From: Chondrilla cf. caribensis
Lineage: Eukaryota > Porifera > Demospongiae > Chondrillida > Chondrillidae
Assembly (NCBI GenBank): GCA_964020155.1
Contig: OZ026548.1
Coordinates: 3,246,397-3,310,396, forward strand
Length of the DNA stretch: 64,000 nucleotides
Direction: 5' to 3'
Shown: in pieces, positions 14,245 through 25,400 of the stretch
Layout of the letters: each line of letters begins with the position of its first letter
How positions within the stretch are numbered: position 1 is the first letter of the stretch
Translations under genes and position numbers: made by a program
The notes under the pieces: generated by a model
What the model was told of the DNA's origin: nothing
The model's input: only the letters and a program-made list of their open reading frames with translations
Databases searched by the model: none

Positions 14245-16149
14245 TAGAGACATTAACTAACTGTTGACACAGAACAAAACATACTCAGTTACAACATGAC
14301 ATGGTGTCACTTTTGTGTGTTGTATTGGTCTATTCATTAATATTTCCTTTATTTCTATTTTTCAGATTTTTACGGTATTCCATTTTATTACAATGATCAT
14401 GTTTACACAATGTGATTATTCAATAGACCAATTCAAACACACCTACAGTGTGATAAGATATGTCATTCAGAAGTCACTACATATGTAATACAGAGAATCC
14501 AGCACTACAAACTGAATCCTGCCAACATATTTATACGTACGTAGCATCCACATGTAGACTGTGGAAATGTCTAAATGCGGATGCTACCAACATGTCCACC
14601 ATATGCACAAGGGAGTCAGATATAACAGGCTTAGAATTCTTGTGAATACACAACATATCAGTTTCCATTGGATTTTCAGCTCTTAAAGTAAATAATATGT
14701 ATGTAGATACATAACAGGCAAAATGCATGTTGTCATATAGTATAGACTGCTATTTTGATAATCTATTGAGAAAATAATTATGATAATCTAGTGAGCTAGA
14801 ACATCCTCACAATCCATGTCAATCAAACGTAATAGCAAAAAGAAAAGAAAATCAGCATTTGTGGCAGAAAAGGATAGAAGTTTACACAATCAAACACAAG
14901 CTCTCCTACAGCTGATGGTCTGCACTTGCAGGGGGTTGCACCATACCCCTAACAGCACAGCATATAATCCTTGTGCCCTTGCTCCCATATGCCACTACTG
15001 CTGGAGGAAAAGAATCGCACTTCACAATTCGGCATTGTAGTTCTTGAGTATTTTGCACCAAATACACTGTAGAAATGAAATACCCCACAATTCTCCAACA
15101 TTTATGTACAGTAATAATTATAGTGAAACCAGGCTATGGGAATAACTAGCAGGTGGAGTGTTTATCCTCACTTGGGGAATTCAAGGGTAAAAGTCAACTT
15201 CCAACCAGCTAAGAGTAAATAGTAGTAGCATATGGAACCTCCCCCACTCCACCCCATGGTCATCTGTGTACCTAATCAAAGGGTGTAGTTTCCACAAGAA
15301 GACTGCAAATTACATCCCAGACAGTACACAACAGGATGTGGAGATGTGAACTTCCTTTACACATTGGTTGAGTGATTATTCCATTACGCTAGCATAAACA
15401 GAACATGTAAGGCTTAGCAATGACTGGTAATGGCATTCGTATGGTTTCAAAATCTCATTATAATTTAACACAGTCAAACTGTCTATGATGGACTGTACTT
15501 GCAAGAGAGTTGCACCAAATTGTGTCTAAAATGCAGACCACGCGGACTGCGGACCTGCACTTTAGTATAGCGACACCAATTAGCTCCCATAAGTGTCTAA
15601 AATGCAGACCCGCGGGTACGAAGATATCTAAAGTGTGGACGTGACATAAGATTTTTCTCAACAGGATTTAAGAAATTGTTTAGCAATTACCTACCTACCC
15701 GCGAAAACTGAATAGTTTCCCAATGTCTTGTTGTCAATGTAATAATTATTTGGTGGCAAAAAGACACGTTGCCTATAGGTAATACGAAATTTGTCTAGTT
15801 GTAAGAGTTCTAGACACTTCATCGTCGAACTAACCTCGATATTCTTAGAGACATGAGCTAATACAGTACAATACAAATTGTCTGTGTAACGAATACTTCC
15901 TAATGATCACACTTTGACCTCGAAATCCCCTGCATGTATAGATTGTCAGAACCAAAGGTATTGGTGGACAAACTGGAGAAAATCTTACAGTCTTGGAAAC
16001 TTTGATTTGTCCGCTTAATGTGTATAATTTAATACTGATTTGTATACACTGGTTCATATTTTTCTGTTCATTATACGAATAACGAAAGTCTGTTTTCAGG
16101 GGGCATTTTACATACATTACAATACGAAAAAGTTGGTTCCAAGATTATG

Positions 16150-16207
16150 CGTCTGTTTTAGCACGGTGTCCATATTTCAGGGGGCCCGATTATAGGGGTC
16201 CCACTGT
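16150..16207 (-). mobile_element. Tigger-like transposon terminus
   Basis: Read on the minus strand from 16207, this starts TACAGTGGGACCCCTATAAT and continues into GGGCCCCCTGAAATATGGAC. That is the style of terminal repeat found on pogo/Tigger elements (CAGT plus a TA target). A partner terminus was not found; the element may extend to about 15.6 kb without a transposase frame. Confidence 0.4.
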
Positions 16208-16954
16208 ATATAGTTAGCAAAAATATGTACACAAATTCTTAACATATCAGAAAACATTGATTTCAAAAGATGCCGTTAATAACATCCTATAGTTATAATA
16301 AAATAAAATGGAACTGAAGGTTATTCAATTAATATTGCAATGTGAGTGAACCAATTTTCACAGGTACACTATTATGAACATCAGTATCCTCACTAGTGGA
16401 ATTCAACGGTAACAGTCCACTTCCAACCAGCTGAGAGTAATTAGAGAAAATACATATTGAACCTCCTCAGACTCCACCCCATCTACGTAGCTGATCTGAA
16501 GGTGTAGTTTCCATAAGAAGACTGCAAGTAACATCCCACACAGTACACAATAGGACACTTATGAGAATGCTAATTTCCTGTATGAGATGGTTGAGCGATT
16601 ATTCCATTATACGTTAGAATAAACAGAACACGTAAGGCTTTGCAGTGACTGGTAATGTCATTTATATGGATTGAATAGATTGGAGAGGTGCTTGTGTGAA
16701 GAATTCAATCCCATCTCTAAAACAGTCAGATTTACGACTCTTTTCATAATTACAGCAGTACAATATTGGCATTCATACAGTTCTACTACACAAACTATTA
16801 CCACCCACTGTACATGGAATTTGCATGTTAGGGCTATATGTTCAAGTAATGTTAAAATTACAAACAGGTAAGCAGAGTGAGGGAACACATGCACAATAGT
16901 AGCACTGTAAAACGTATGTACATATGCACACATACGTACTACAGTAAATATCGT

Positions 16955-17560
16955 CCTCACCCTCTGCCGTAGATGAAGAAGAAGAAAGAGTAGCCCAGGC
17001 CCTCAAGATGAATGGATACCCTAGAGAGCTAATTGAAAACCCACCACAATCAACCCAAGCACAGCCTAATCAAGATGTAACCTCCTCCAATCCCACCTTC
17101 GTTACCATCGCCTATGTAATAAACACATCAGAAGCTATCAGATGTATCCTCACCCCCTAGGCATAACAACAACATTCCAGCCCATAAATACCCTTAGACA
17201 GCTCATAGTTCACCCCAAGGAGTCCATCCCTAAAGAAGATAAAGCAGGAGTAGTGTACCAGATCCCATGTAGTACGTAATTGCCCACAAACATACATAGG
17301 CCAGACCGGACGAACCTTAGGACAGAGACTAAAGGAACATAAGAAGGCGATAAAAGATAAGAATATAATGACATCAGCCCTAGCAGAACACACGTCAGAC
17401 AGGCCACACCATAGACTGGTCCCAAACAGAAATTTTAGGAGCAAATCAGAATACCTCAAGAAGATGCCTATTAGAATCATGGATGATCGTGAAAGAACCA
17501 CACACCTTAAACAGAGAACTTAAAACATTACTCACCACATGTAAACAACTATTTTAGTCC
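16955..17560 (+). mobile_element. Penelope-like element 3' end, GIY-YIG
   Basis: Degraded C-terminal part of a Penelope-like retroelement protein. Frame pieces in order are DEEEERVAQALKMNGYPREL (about 16969-17030), then GVVYQIPCST (17250-17278), then CPQTYIGQTGRTLGQRLKEH (17282-17341) and SALAEHTSD. The pattern VVYxIPC...C..YIGxTGR...RLxEH is the GIY-YIG endonuclease block of these elements. The RCLLESWMIVKEP segment near 17465 reads in another frame. At least three frame breaks (near 17160, 17280 and 17460) make it inactive. The reverse transcriptase is absent. The element splits one of the repeated modules, whose sequence resumes near 17800. Confidence 0.8.
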
Positions 17561-17685
17561 CCTTGTACTTTCATTTTTATTCTTACATCAATTCACCACC
17601 CGCCTTATTATTATTCACACATCATCTCATCATCACCTGTCGCCACACACATAAAAGGCGCACACACAATCTCTATTCCATACCA

Positions 17686-17714
17686 CTGAAGAAGACAGCA
17701 GTTAGCTGTTGAAA
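17686..17714 (+). ncRNA. Hammerhead ribozyme-like core
   Basis: CTGAAGA is followed by a short hairpin (ACAGC, loop, GCTGT) and then GAAA. This matches the conserved CUGANGA, stem II, GAAA half of a hammerhead ribozyme. Hammerhead motifs are known in the terminal repeats of Penelope-like elements, and this one lies about 130 bp downstream of such an element. I could not draw convincing stems I and III or the cleavage site, so it may be a decayed or minimal version. Confidence 0.45.
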
Positions 17715-18191
17715 AGTTTGGTGTAAAAATTATCCTGGCTAGTGAATTACATTGAATTCATGATAGATGACGACACCTAGCAGTTCAACCATTTTCGCAG
17801 CCATGTTAGTGTTGTACATACAATACAATACTTACATTTCAATCATGGAGGCTGAACAATAAAGATCCAATAACAGTACTGTATTATTTATGTACATATG
17901 TACACATAGGATGGTGATATACGCATAATATTATTTTTTATAAATTTGTGTACACATTTTATTTATAACAAAATTAATATGTACACATATTCGTGAAATA
18001 CTTACAAAAACAATTCATCTTGAAAGAAGATAGAAATATATAGAAATGCTTTGCTACTGGCAAAACATAGGCAAGGAATATATCTTCTTAACAATCACTA
18101 CGAGAAGCAAATAAACTATACCATACACAGAAACCAGCACTACACACTGTATCCTCAATTCTTCACCTCACACTGTATTTCTGAGATTGTG

Positions 18192-19165
18192 ATGAAGGTG
18201 AGGACACCTCAGGTTGTGAACCAGTTCAGAGCTATGGGTATGTCCACTAACTGTTTACTTGTATGATCCGGGAAGACAGAGGAAATGCTCCCCTCCACTC
18301 CCTTACCTCACAACAACACCTTGCATACACTGCACTGTGTGATGGTACTACAATACCAATAGGGACCTATTCAGAGATTCATGCTTGGAGGGGTACATAC
18401 ACACGGGGACAGTGGTCCACTACAAATGAGGGTGATGGGCAGGTTGGCCCAGTTTACATGGCCAGGTAGACTATATTTGGTTAGGCTATTAATAACATAA
18501 AGTTATTTCAAATTCTTCGAGGGTATGTGTGTGTGCTCATCCAAACATTACATTTGTCAAAAGCTTTTCCTGCATGGAAGGGGGAATGTACCCTTGTTTC
18601 CCCACAGACAAAACCCTCAATGGGTAAGGACACTTTGCTTGTTATTGTTGTACAACTACACAAGATCTCTCAAAAAGACCCTAATCTCTGGATCATTGAT
18701 TACATCATATCCTGTGAGGTTAGCACAGAAGCCATATGTTTAGCTGTCAGAGTACTATAAAAGGGGCATCAAGAGAGCAGTTGTCATCAGCAACAAAAGA
18801 AAAGAACTATCAAAATTTGAAGAATAAGTGGCTTTCCAAGTGATTTCTACAATTAGAAATGGATCCAATCGTTAAGAAGTAAGTACAATGTTCACGTGAG
18901 ATGTATGGATCATGTATATTAGCAAGTACAGCTTGCAGCTGGTGGGGATGTTAACAATGTATTCACCCTGTTGAATTTAATCACACATGTTAATATGCAC
19001 CAAGGTTATTATTGCAGTATGAGCATACAGTACAGTCGGAGGAAACTAGGGTTAATGCTATGCTTTTCTTTCAACAGATCAACTCAGGAACCTGCATGCA
19101 GCATCCAGATGAATACCAACCCAACAATGTCTGGTGTAACTCCTAGAAGCTGCGTGATATTGTGA
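18192..19165 (+). pseudogene. CVIL-ended small gene unit, copy 3
   Basis: This is the most complete copy. Candidate exons are 18192-18237 (MKVRTPQVVNQFRAM, GTATGT donor), about 18561-18623 (EAFPAWKGECTLVSPQTK then PSM, though its acceptor is CAAAAG where copy 2 has TCAG), 18858-18877 (MDPIVKK) and 19078-19165 (ending RSCVIL then stop). The segment about 18736-18826 has a 2-base deletion relative to copy 2. The gene model is therefore interrupted, while the last exon stays intact. No family is recognised. A CaaX terminus with leucine would direct geranylgeranylation and membrane attachment if the protein is made. Confidence 0.35.
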
Positions 19166-21498
19166 ATGACTCCTCAACAAAGGAATCCTCAAACTTAACA
19201 CTTTACAGAACAAAACAAACTCACTTATAACGTGCCATGGTGTCAATTTTGTATGTTCTACTCGTCTATTTGTTATTTATTCCTATCTTTCATGTACTGT
19301 ATTCCTTTTATTACAATGATCAATGTGAGTAATACTGTTATCAGACAACGAACCAATTCGAACACGACACGGCGTGATAAGATGCCTCAATAACAAAGGG
19401 TGTTCTGTAACTATACATCAATATTCACTGGTACACTATTATTAACTTCTGCAATAGACGATAATACTTCGTTACCGGGAAAACAAGGACCACTATACAA
19501 AAGCATAATAGTGAAAACAAAGCCACAGGGATAACTGGAAGAACTATACAAAACTACAACACTCTGTACTGGTACTGTTTAGGTGGGGTTATGGTAGGAG
19601 GGGCACAATGTTCATCTGTAGAATGGAGATGGGGTTATTATCCTCACTAGAGGACTTCAAATGTAACAGTCAACTTCCAACTAGTTAAGAGTTTACAGTG
19701 GAAGCTTATGGAACCTCCCCCCACCCCACACCCACCTACGTAGCTGATCCGAAGGTGTAGTTTCCACAAGAAGACTGCAAATTACATCCCAGACAGTACT
19801 CAACAGGACACTAGTAATGTGAACTTCCTCTATGTGGTGGTTGAGTGGTTTCTCCAGCTAGCATAAACAGGACACATATTACGGCTTTGCCATGATTGGC
19901 AATGTTATTATGCATTGAAAGTTCTATAGCGAGTCTCATAATATAATATCACAAACAGTTAGAATATTGACTAATAACTAATAAGAATATTAACTACGTA
20001 TACTGATCATACCAGTAATTACATCCATAAATTGATCACATCCACACTACATAACCTGTGGTGTACCACTGTACATGGGCTCTACATGTTAGTGCTACAC
20101 AAGTAACGTGGATATTGCATATACATTTGAAACATGTAGGCTAAAAAAGAAAAACTTGATATTATCACTGTACTATGCATGTACATATGTTATGAACGTG
20201 ATAATTACATACATAGCATATGTACATATGTATTACCGTTATATAGTTAGTAAAAATATGTACACAAATTCATAACATGTACTAATAAACCATTGATTTC
20301 AAAAGATCAAGTTAATAGCATTCTATAGTTATAATATAATAAAACATACGTAACTGAAGGTTATTCCATTCACATTGCAACGCGAGTGAACCAATATTCA
20401 CAGGTACATGCACTATTATGAACACCTGCAATAGATAGAAACACTTTGTTGCTGGCCAAACAGAGACAAGGACCAATATGCAAAACTACAACACTCTGTA
20501 CTGGTAATGTTTAGGTGGGGTTATGGTAGGAAGGGCACAATGTTCATCTGTAGAATGGAGATGGGGTTATTATCCTCACTAGAGGAATTCAAGGGTAACA
20601 GTCCACTTCCAACCAGCTGAGAGTAAATAGAGAACATACATATTGAACCTCCTCAGACTCCACCCCGTCTACGTAGCTGATCTGAAGGTGTAGTTTCCAT
20701 AAGAAGACTGCAAGTAACATCCCAGACAGTACACAACAGGACACTTATGAGAATGCTAATTTCCTGTATGTGATGGTTGAGTGATTATTCTATTATACCT
20801 TAGAATAAACAGAACACATAAGGCTTTGCAGTGACTGGTAAGTGATTTATATGGATTGAATACTGCATAGAGGTGCTAGCTTGAAGAGTTCAATGCAATC
20901 TCAAACACAGTCAAAATTCTGATGCTTTCATATTTATATCAGCACATTAATTACATTCATACAGTTCTACTATATAAACTATTACGACCCAATGTACACC
21001 GGCTTCACGTGCTGCATATAATTTTCCATTAATGTTAAAATTATGGACTTATGTACAGATAAGCAAAGTGAGAAAACATATACACAATATTAGCACTGTA
21101 CTATAGATGTACACTTGGACACATAGTACAGCAATATAAACATACTCATGGTGTACACATTGTTTGAAACAAATTGAACATGTAAACTAATTTATAACAA
21201 TATATAATACAGTAACCATTGATTTGAAATGGTCCAATAAATAGTATCCCATAGTTATGATAATATAACACAACTGAAGATTGTCAAATGAATATTGCAA
21301 AGTGAGTAAAGAAGTCACACAGGTACACTAATATCAACGTCTGAAATAGACATACTTTGCTACTGGCAAAACATAGGCAAAGACCATATCCTCTTAACAA
21401 TCATTACGAGAAGCAAATAAAACTACATCATACATAGAAACCAGCACTACACACTGTATCCTCAGTTCTTCACCTCATATTGTATTTCTGAGATTGTG

Positions 21499-21544
21499 AT
21501 GAAGGTGAGGACACCTCAGGTTGTGAACCAGTTCAGAGCTATGG
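21499..21544 (+). other. Candidate 5' exon, third copy
   Basis: Same 15-codon start exon as at 13244 and 18192, followed by a GTATGT donor. No downstream partner exons were found before the HSCB gene, so it is an orphan copy at the right edge of the repeat mosaic. The following 22030-22420 is AT-rich sequence in which I see nothing. Confidence 0.3.
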
Positions 21545-22422
21545 GTATGTCCACTAACTGTTTACTTGTATGATCCGGGAAGACAGAGGAAATGCTCCCC
21601 TCCACTCCCTTACCTCACAACAACACCTTGCATACACTGCACTGTGTGATGGTACTACAATACCAATAGGGACCTATTCAGAGATTCATGTTTGGAGGGG
21701 GACATGTACAGGGGACAGTGGTCCACTACAGATGAGGATGATGGGCAGGTTGGCCCAGCTTTACGTACATGGCCAGGTAGACTATATTTGGTTAGGTTAT
21801 TACTAACATGAAGGTATTTCAAATTCTTCGGGGTATATATGGAAAAACAAAGGGATCCTGAAAATAACTTACTAACATACTCATTCACAACATGACATGG
21901 TGTCAATTTTGTGATATATTGGTCTATTTGTTAATATTTTATCATGTACTGGATTCCATTTTATTACAACGATCATGTTTACACAATGTGATTATTCAAT
22001 AAACCAATTGAAATGCACCAAAGTATGATAAGATACATCATTAAGAAGGGTGACCCACAATGTTCCCACACAGCAACTACAAGAACTCAGACTTGTATAA
22101 CATAATATAGAGATCATGTATGTATAGTTATTTGAATTAGCGTCTCTTACACATTGTCTCGTTATTTAAATATTACATATGTATGTGTCTCTTGGGTATA
22201 TACATAAATCATACATGAGGAGGGTACACAAAATTGTGCCTACTGGGAAAAATTGCACCTCCTTAACAATGATGATTAAATGTTTATACAATTAAAATAA
22301 TTAATTAACTTAAATAACGGCTACCTAATTAGCTTTAAAAACTCATAGCACTAAGCCCAAACTTCAAACACGTTGCTAGCCCATATCATCAGTTATGCAC
22401 TAGATTTGAGCATGCACTGGAT

Positions 22423-25400
22423 CTAGTCTTTGTTTAATTTAGCAGCAACATTATCCAGAATAGTCTGATAATACTTCATTTTAGCTAAAATATCACCTGC
22501 TACCTCAAAACTCTTACTGGAGAATGCATGAGCCATTTCTTCCTCCAATTTTTCAATAATTCCTAAAATAATGGAATATACAGAACATATTGTTATGACT
22601 ACACATCGTTGAACATGGAAATTATCCGATAATTGTGATCCAACTTCAATTCTGATATCAAATTCAATTGCAATAAGATACTTGTCCTGGTCAAATATCA
22701 CAACTAATATGATTATCAAATATTTGTCCAACACTAGTACAGTGTGAACCACAAATAATTCTGTCAGCTCAGCTGTGTTGCCAGCTCATTGACAGAGTAC
22801 AAGCAATAATTAAGGGGAATATCTAATTTAATTAAAATATTCGCTATTGTCACTACACAGTATGTATATGGAATTAGCTGGTATGTTTATTTTTATTGAA
22901 ATACACTCTCAGTGTTAGGGAAAGGTCACATACAAGGTTGCATGAGGTTGTCAATGTTGCAGAAGGTTGTACAAGGCTGTGGAAGGTTGTAGGAGGCTGT
23001 GGAAGGTTGTAGAAGGTTGTAGGAGGCTGTAGAAGTTTGTAGAAGGTTGTAGGAGGCTGTAGAAGGTTGTAGGAGGCTGTAGAAGGTTGTAGGAGGCTGT
23101 AGAAGGTTGTAGGAGGTTGTAGAAGGTTGTAGAAGGTTGTAGAAGGTTGTAGGAGGTTGTACCAAATTGTACACAAGGCTGTACACAGGCTTGTATAAAG
23201 CACTGAATTACATTCTTTTACATACACAATGTTGCCAATTTCTTATGGGAAACTAGCTAAGCTCTGCCTCATATGGAGGAGATTCAACCCTGTACCTCGT
23301 CATTCAACTGAAACCTCATACAGTATATAGGGACTTGGGACATCCACAATTTACCCTGAGCATTAATACCTTTAACTAACAAGTGAATTGGTCCATATGA
23401 CATAAAAAATTAAACTATGTGATCTTTAATGAGGTGTTTAAGGAGTTACATGGACAATATACTGCGGGCTTCATAGGAATCTCAGTGTTGACCTTCTATG
23501 CACCATGATCTTTTTCAAGTAAATCGGTGGTCATTACCCACCCCACATAATCAATGCAGACAGCTTGGGTACAAGGCTATATCAGTATGCCTATAGCTTT
23601 ATGGCTGAAGACAAAAGACACACTGCATGAAAATCTGTGCTGGATTTGTGTACTATAGTAAGATACACACACCTAAATTCCTTTCCTCTATTTCATTTAG
23701 CACAGACAAATCATCTGTCTCCTCAATCCTCTCATTTTCTTCCATTATCTGTAACAAGAAGTCATGATCCAACTCTCCGCCATGAGAGGACTTCACCTCC
23801 ACGTCTTCAATACTCAGCTACACACACGGTGACAATGAACCTTCTGAAACTATCACGTTCATGAATAATTATCGTGTACAAGATAGAGCCTGCCAATTAC
23901 TTGTACATACTTCATTTTGCAGCCCAAGTACAAATGTAATCACTATTTTCCCATGGAAACTTACTCTAATTCATAAGATGAGTTGGTTTATTTTACTATT
24001 TCTATTATCCTAAAGTACATCATGCCACATAGACATAGGGGCAGGACAGTCCAATGCAGTACTAAATACAGCAAATTCTTGTTAATCCGCTACCACTTTA
24101 TTCGCCAAGCCTTTTTTAATCCAACACCATTTCCCAGTAACAACGTAATGTACAAGTACCAATGAATATCCAGTTAATCCGCCAATCTCGTGAATCCATC
24201 ATATTCTTTGAAAACGAATTGCAGTGGATTAAAGAGTATTTACTGTAAGTCACTGTAAAGCTACAAGTAGAATTCAAACACAATGTACACACTCCATTAT
24301 ATGCAGCATAGTGTTTATCTAGCATTTGTGTCTTTTCAGCCACTGGAGGCATCAGACATAAAATGTATCTTAACCTTCCATTCCACCTTTGTAAAATCAA
24401 GGGCTAATTACGTTGTATGTAATTCGTATTCGCACACGATATTACTATGTGTACATAACCAATGCAGTTTGATTGAAAGACCAAGTACGTACATATGTAT
24501 GGTAGTCACTCACAAGATACTTTGCCCTGGAGTATGGTCTCCTAAGAGTAGAGTAGGCTCTATTGACCACAGCTGACTGATCTGCGGAATTCCTCTGTTC
24601 TTCCTGCAAGTGAAAAATAGTTGTAAACTGTACATGATTTTCCACTTTAAATCGCGCTAATATTGTCCACTTTGGATGTAGGTAAGGCTTCAAATTCTGT
24701 ATGTTATGACAATGTACCTAAAATATGTTAATGTTTCACATACGAAACTATAAAATTTAGTAAATTTAGACATTAACCCATAAATTACTTAATAATGTTT
24801 AAAAATAACATACAATATATGTATTAGTTATACCCCACCTTTGCTGGGTACATGCATTGATTTCAGGCTTCGCCCTCGGTATATCGCTTCCTGACACTTA
24901 GTATATTTGTCATGTACCCAGCAAAGGCGGGGTATAACAAATATGTATTTCGTCAAAATGTTAGAAAGTACTTGGCATTATGAATGCAAACACAAATTTT
25001 GGCTAGGGGAGATTTCTTCAGGAGCTTTATCCTTAAAATCATTCTCAATTCACCGCACTTTTGAAAACACAATAGTTTAGTGGGCTGATTTTGTATTCCT
25101 TGTATCCCTGGTAAAACAGGGTATATTAGTAATGAGGTCAGAAACATACCATGGTACATCGAGTATATACCGTAGTTGGTGTTTTTGAAGTTAAGTGATA
25201 ACGCCCATACATCAAGATACATTATAATATTATATATATACTTGTTGTTGTAACCCATCATGTGTACAACAATCTTTAATAAGACGTCTCATGTAAGAAT
25301 GCACTTTGTAACTACTAGTATTGGGTTTCTCTCTGTGGATTCTAGTAATTCCAACATACGAAAATATTACTATGACAGTGGACCTATAAAAAGAGGCCTT

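Larger units (their letters stand above)
1..22030. repeat. Mosaic of diverged duplicated modules
   Basis: This stretch is built from repeated non-coding blocks in one orientation. The commonest block is about 280 bp. It begins near TTATCCTCACTAGTGGAATT, passes a C-rich CCCCCCACCCC tract, and ends near TAAACAGAACATGTAAGGC. I see copies near 656-935, 6340-6600, 7710-7995, 8380-8665, 11435-11700, 12325-12610, 15160-15440, 16385-16660, 19640-19910 and 20570-20855. A second block (about 7010-7375 and 14460-14830, decayed at 3290-3480) and a third (7410-7700, 8020-8360, 14880-15130) recur between them. The longest clear duplication pairs about 9565-13450 with 18520-21830, in the same block order. 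No long conserved reading frame runs through these blocks. Stretches between the named features in this region hold only this material. Confidence 0.75.

Noticed and set aside
22874..23227. Leucine/proline/threonine-rich frames on the minus strand
   Set aside because: Minisatellite in HSCB intron 4; no splice sites join them to HSCB exons in phase.
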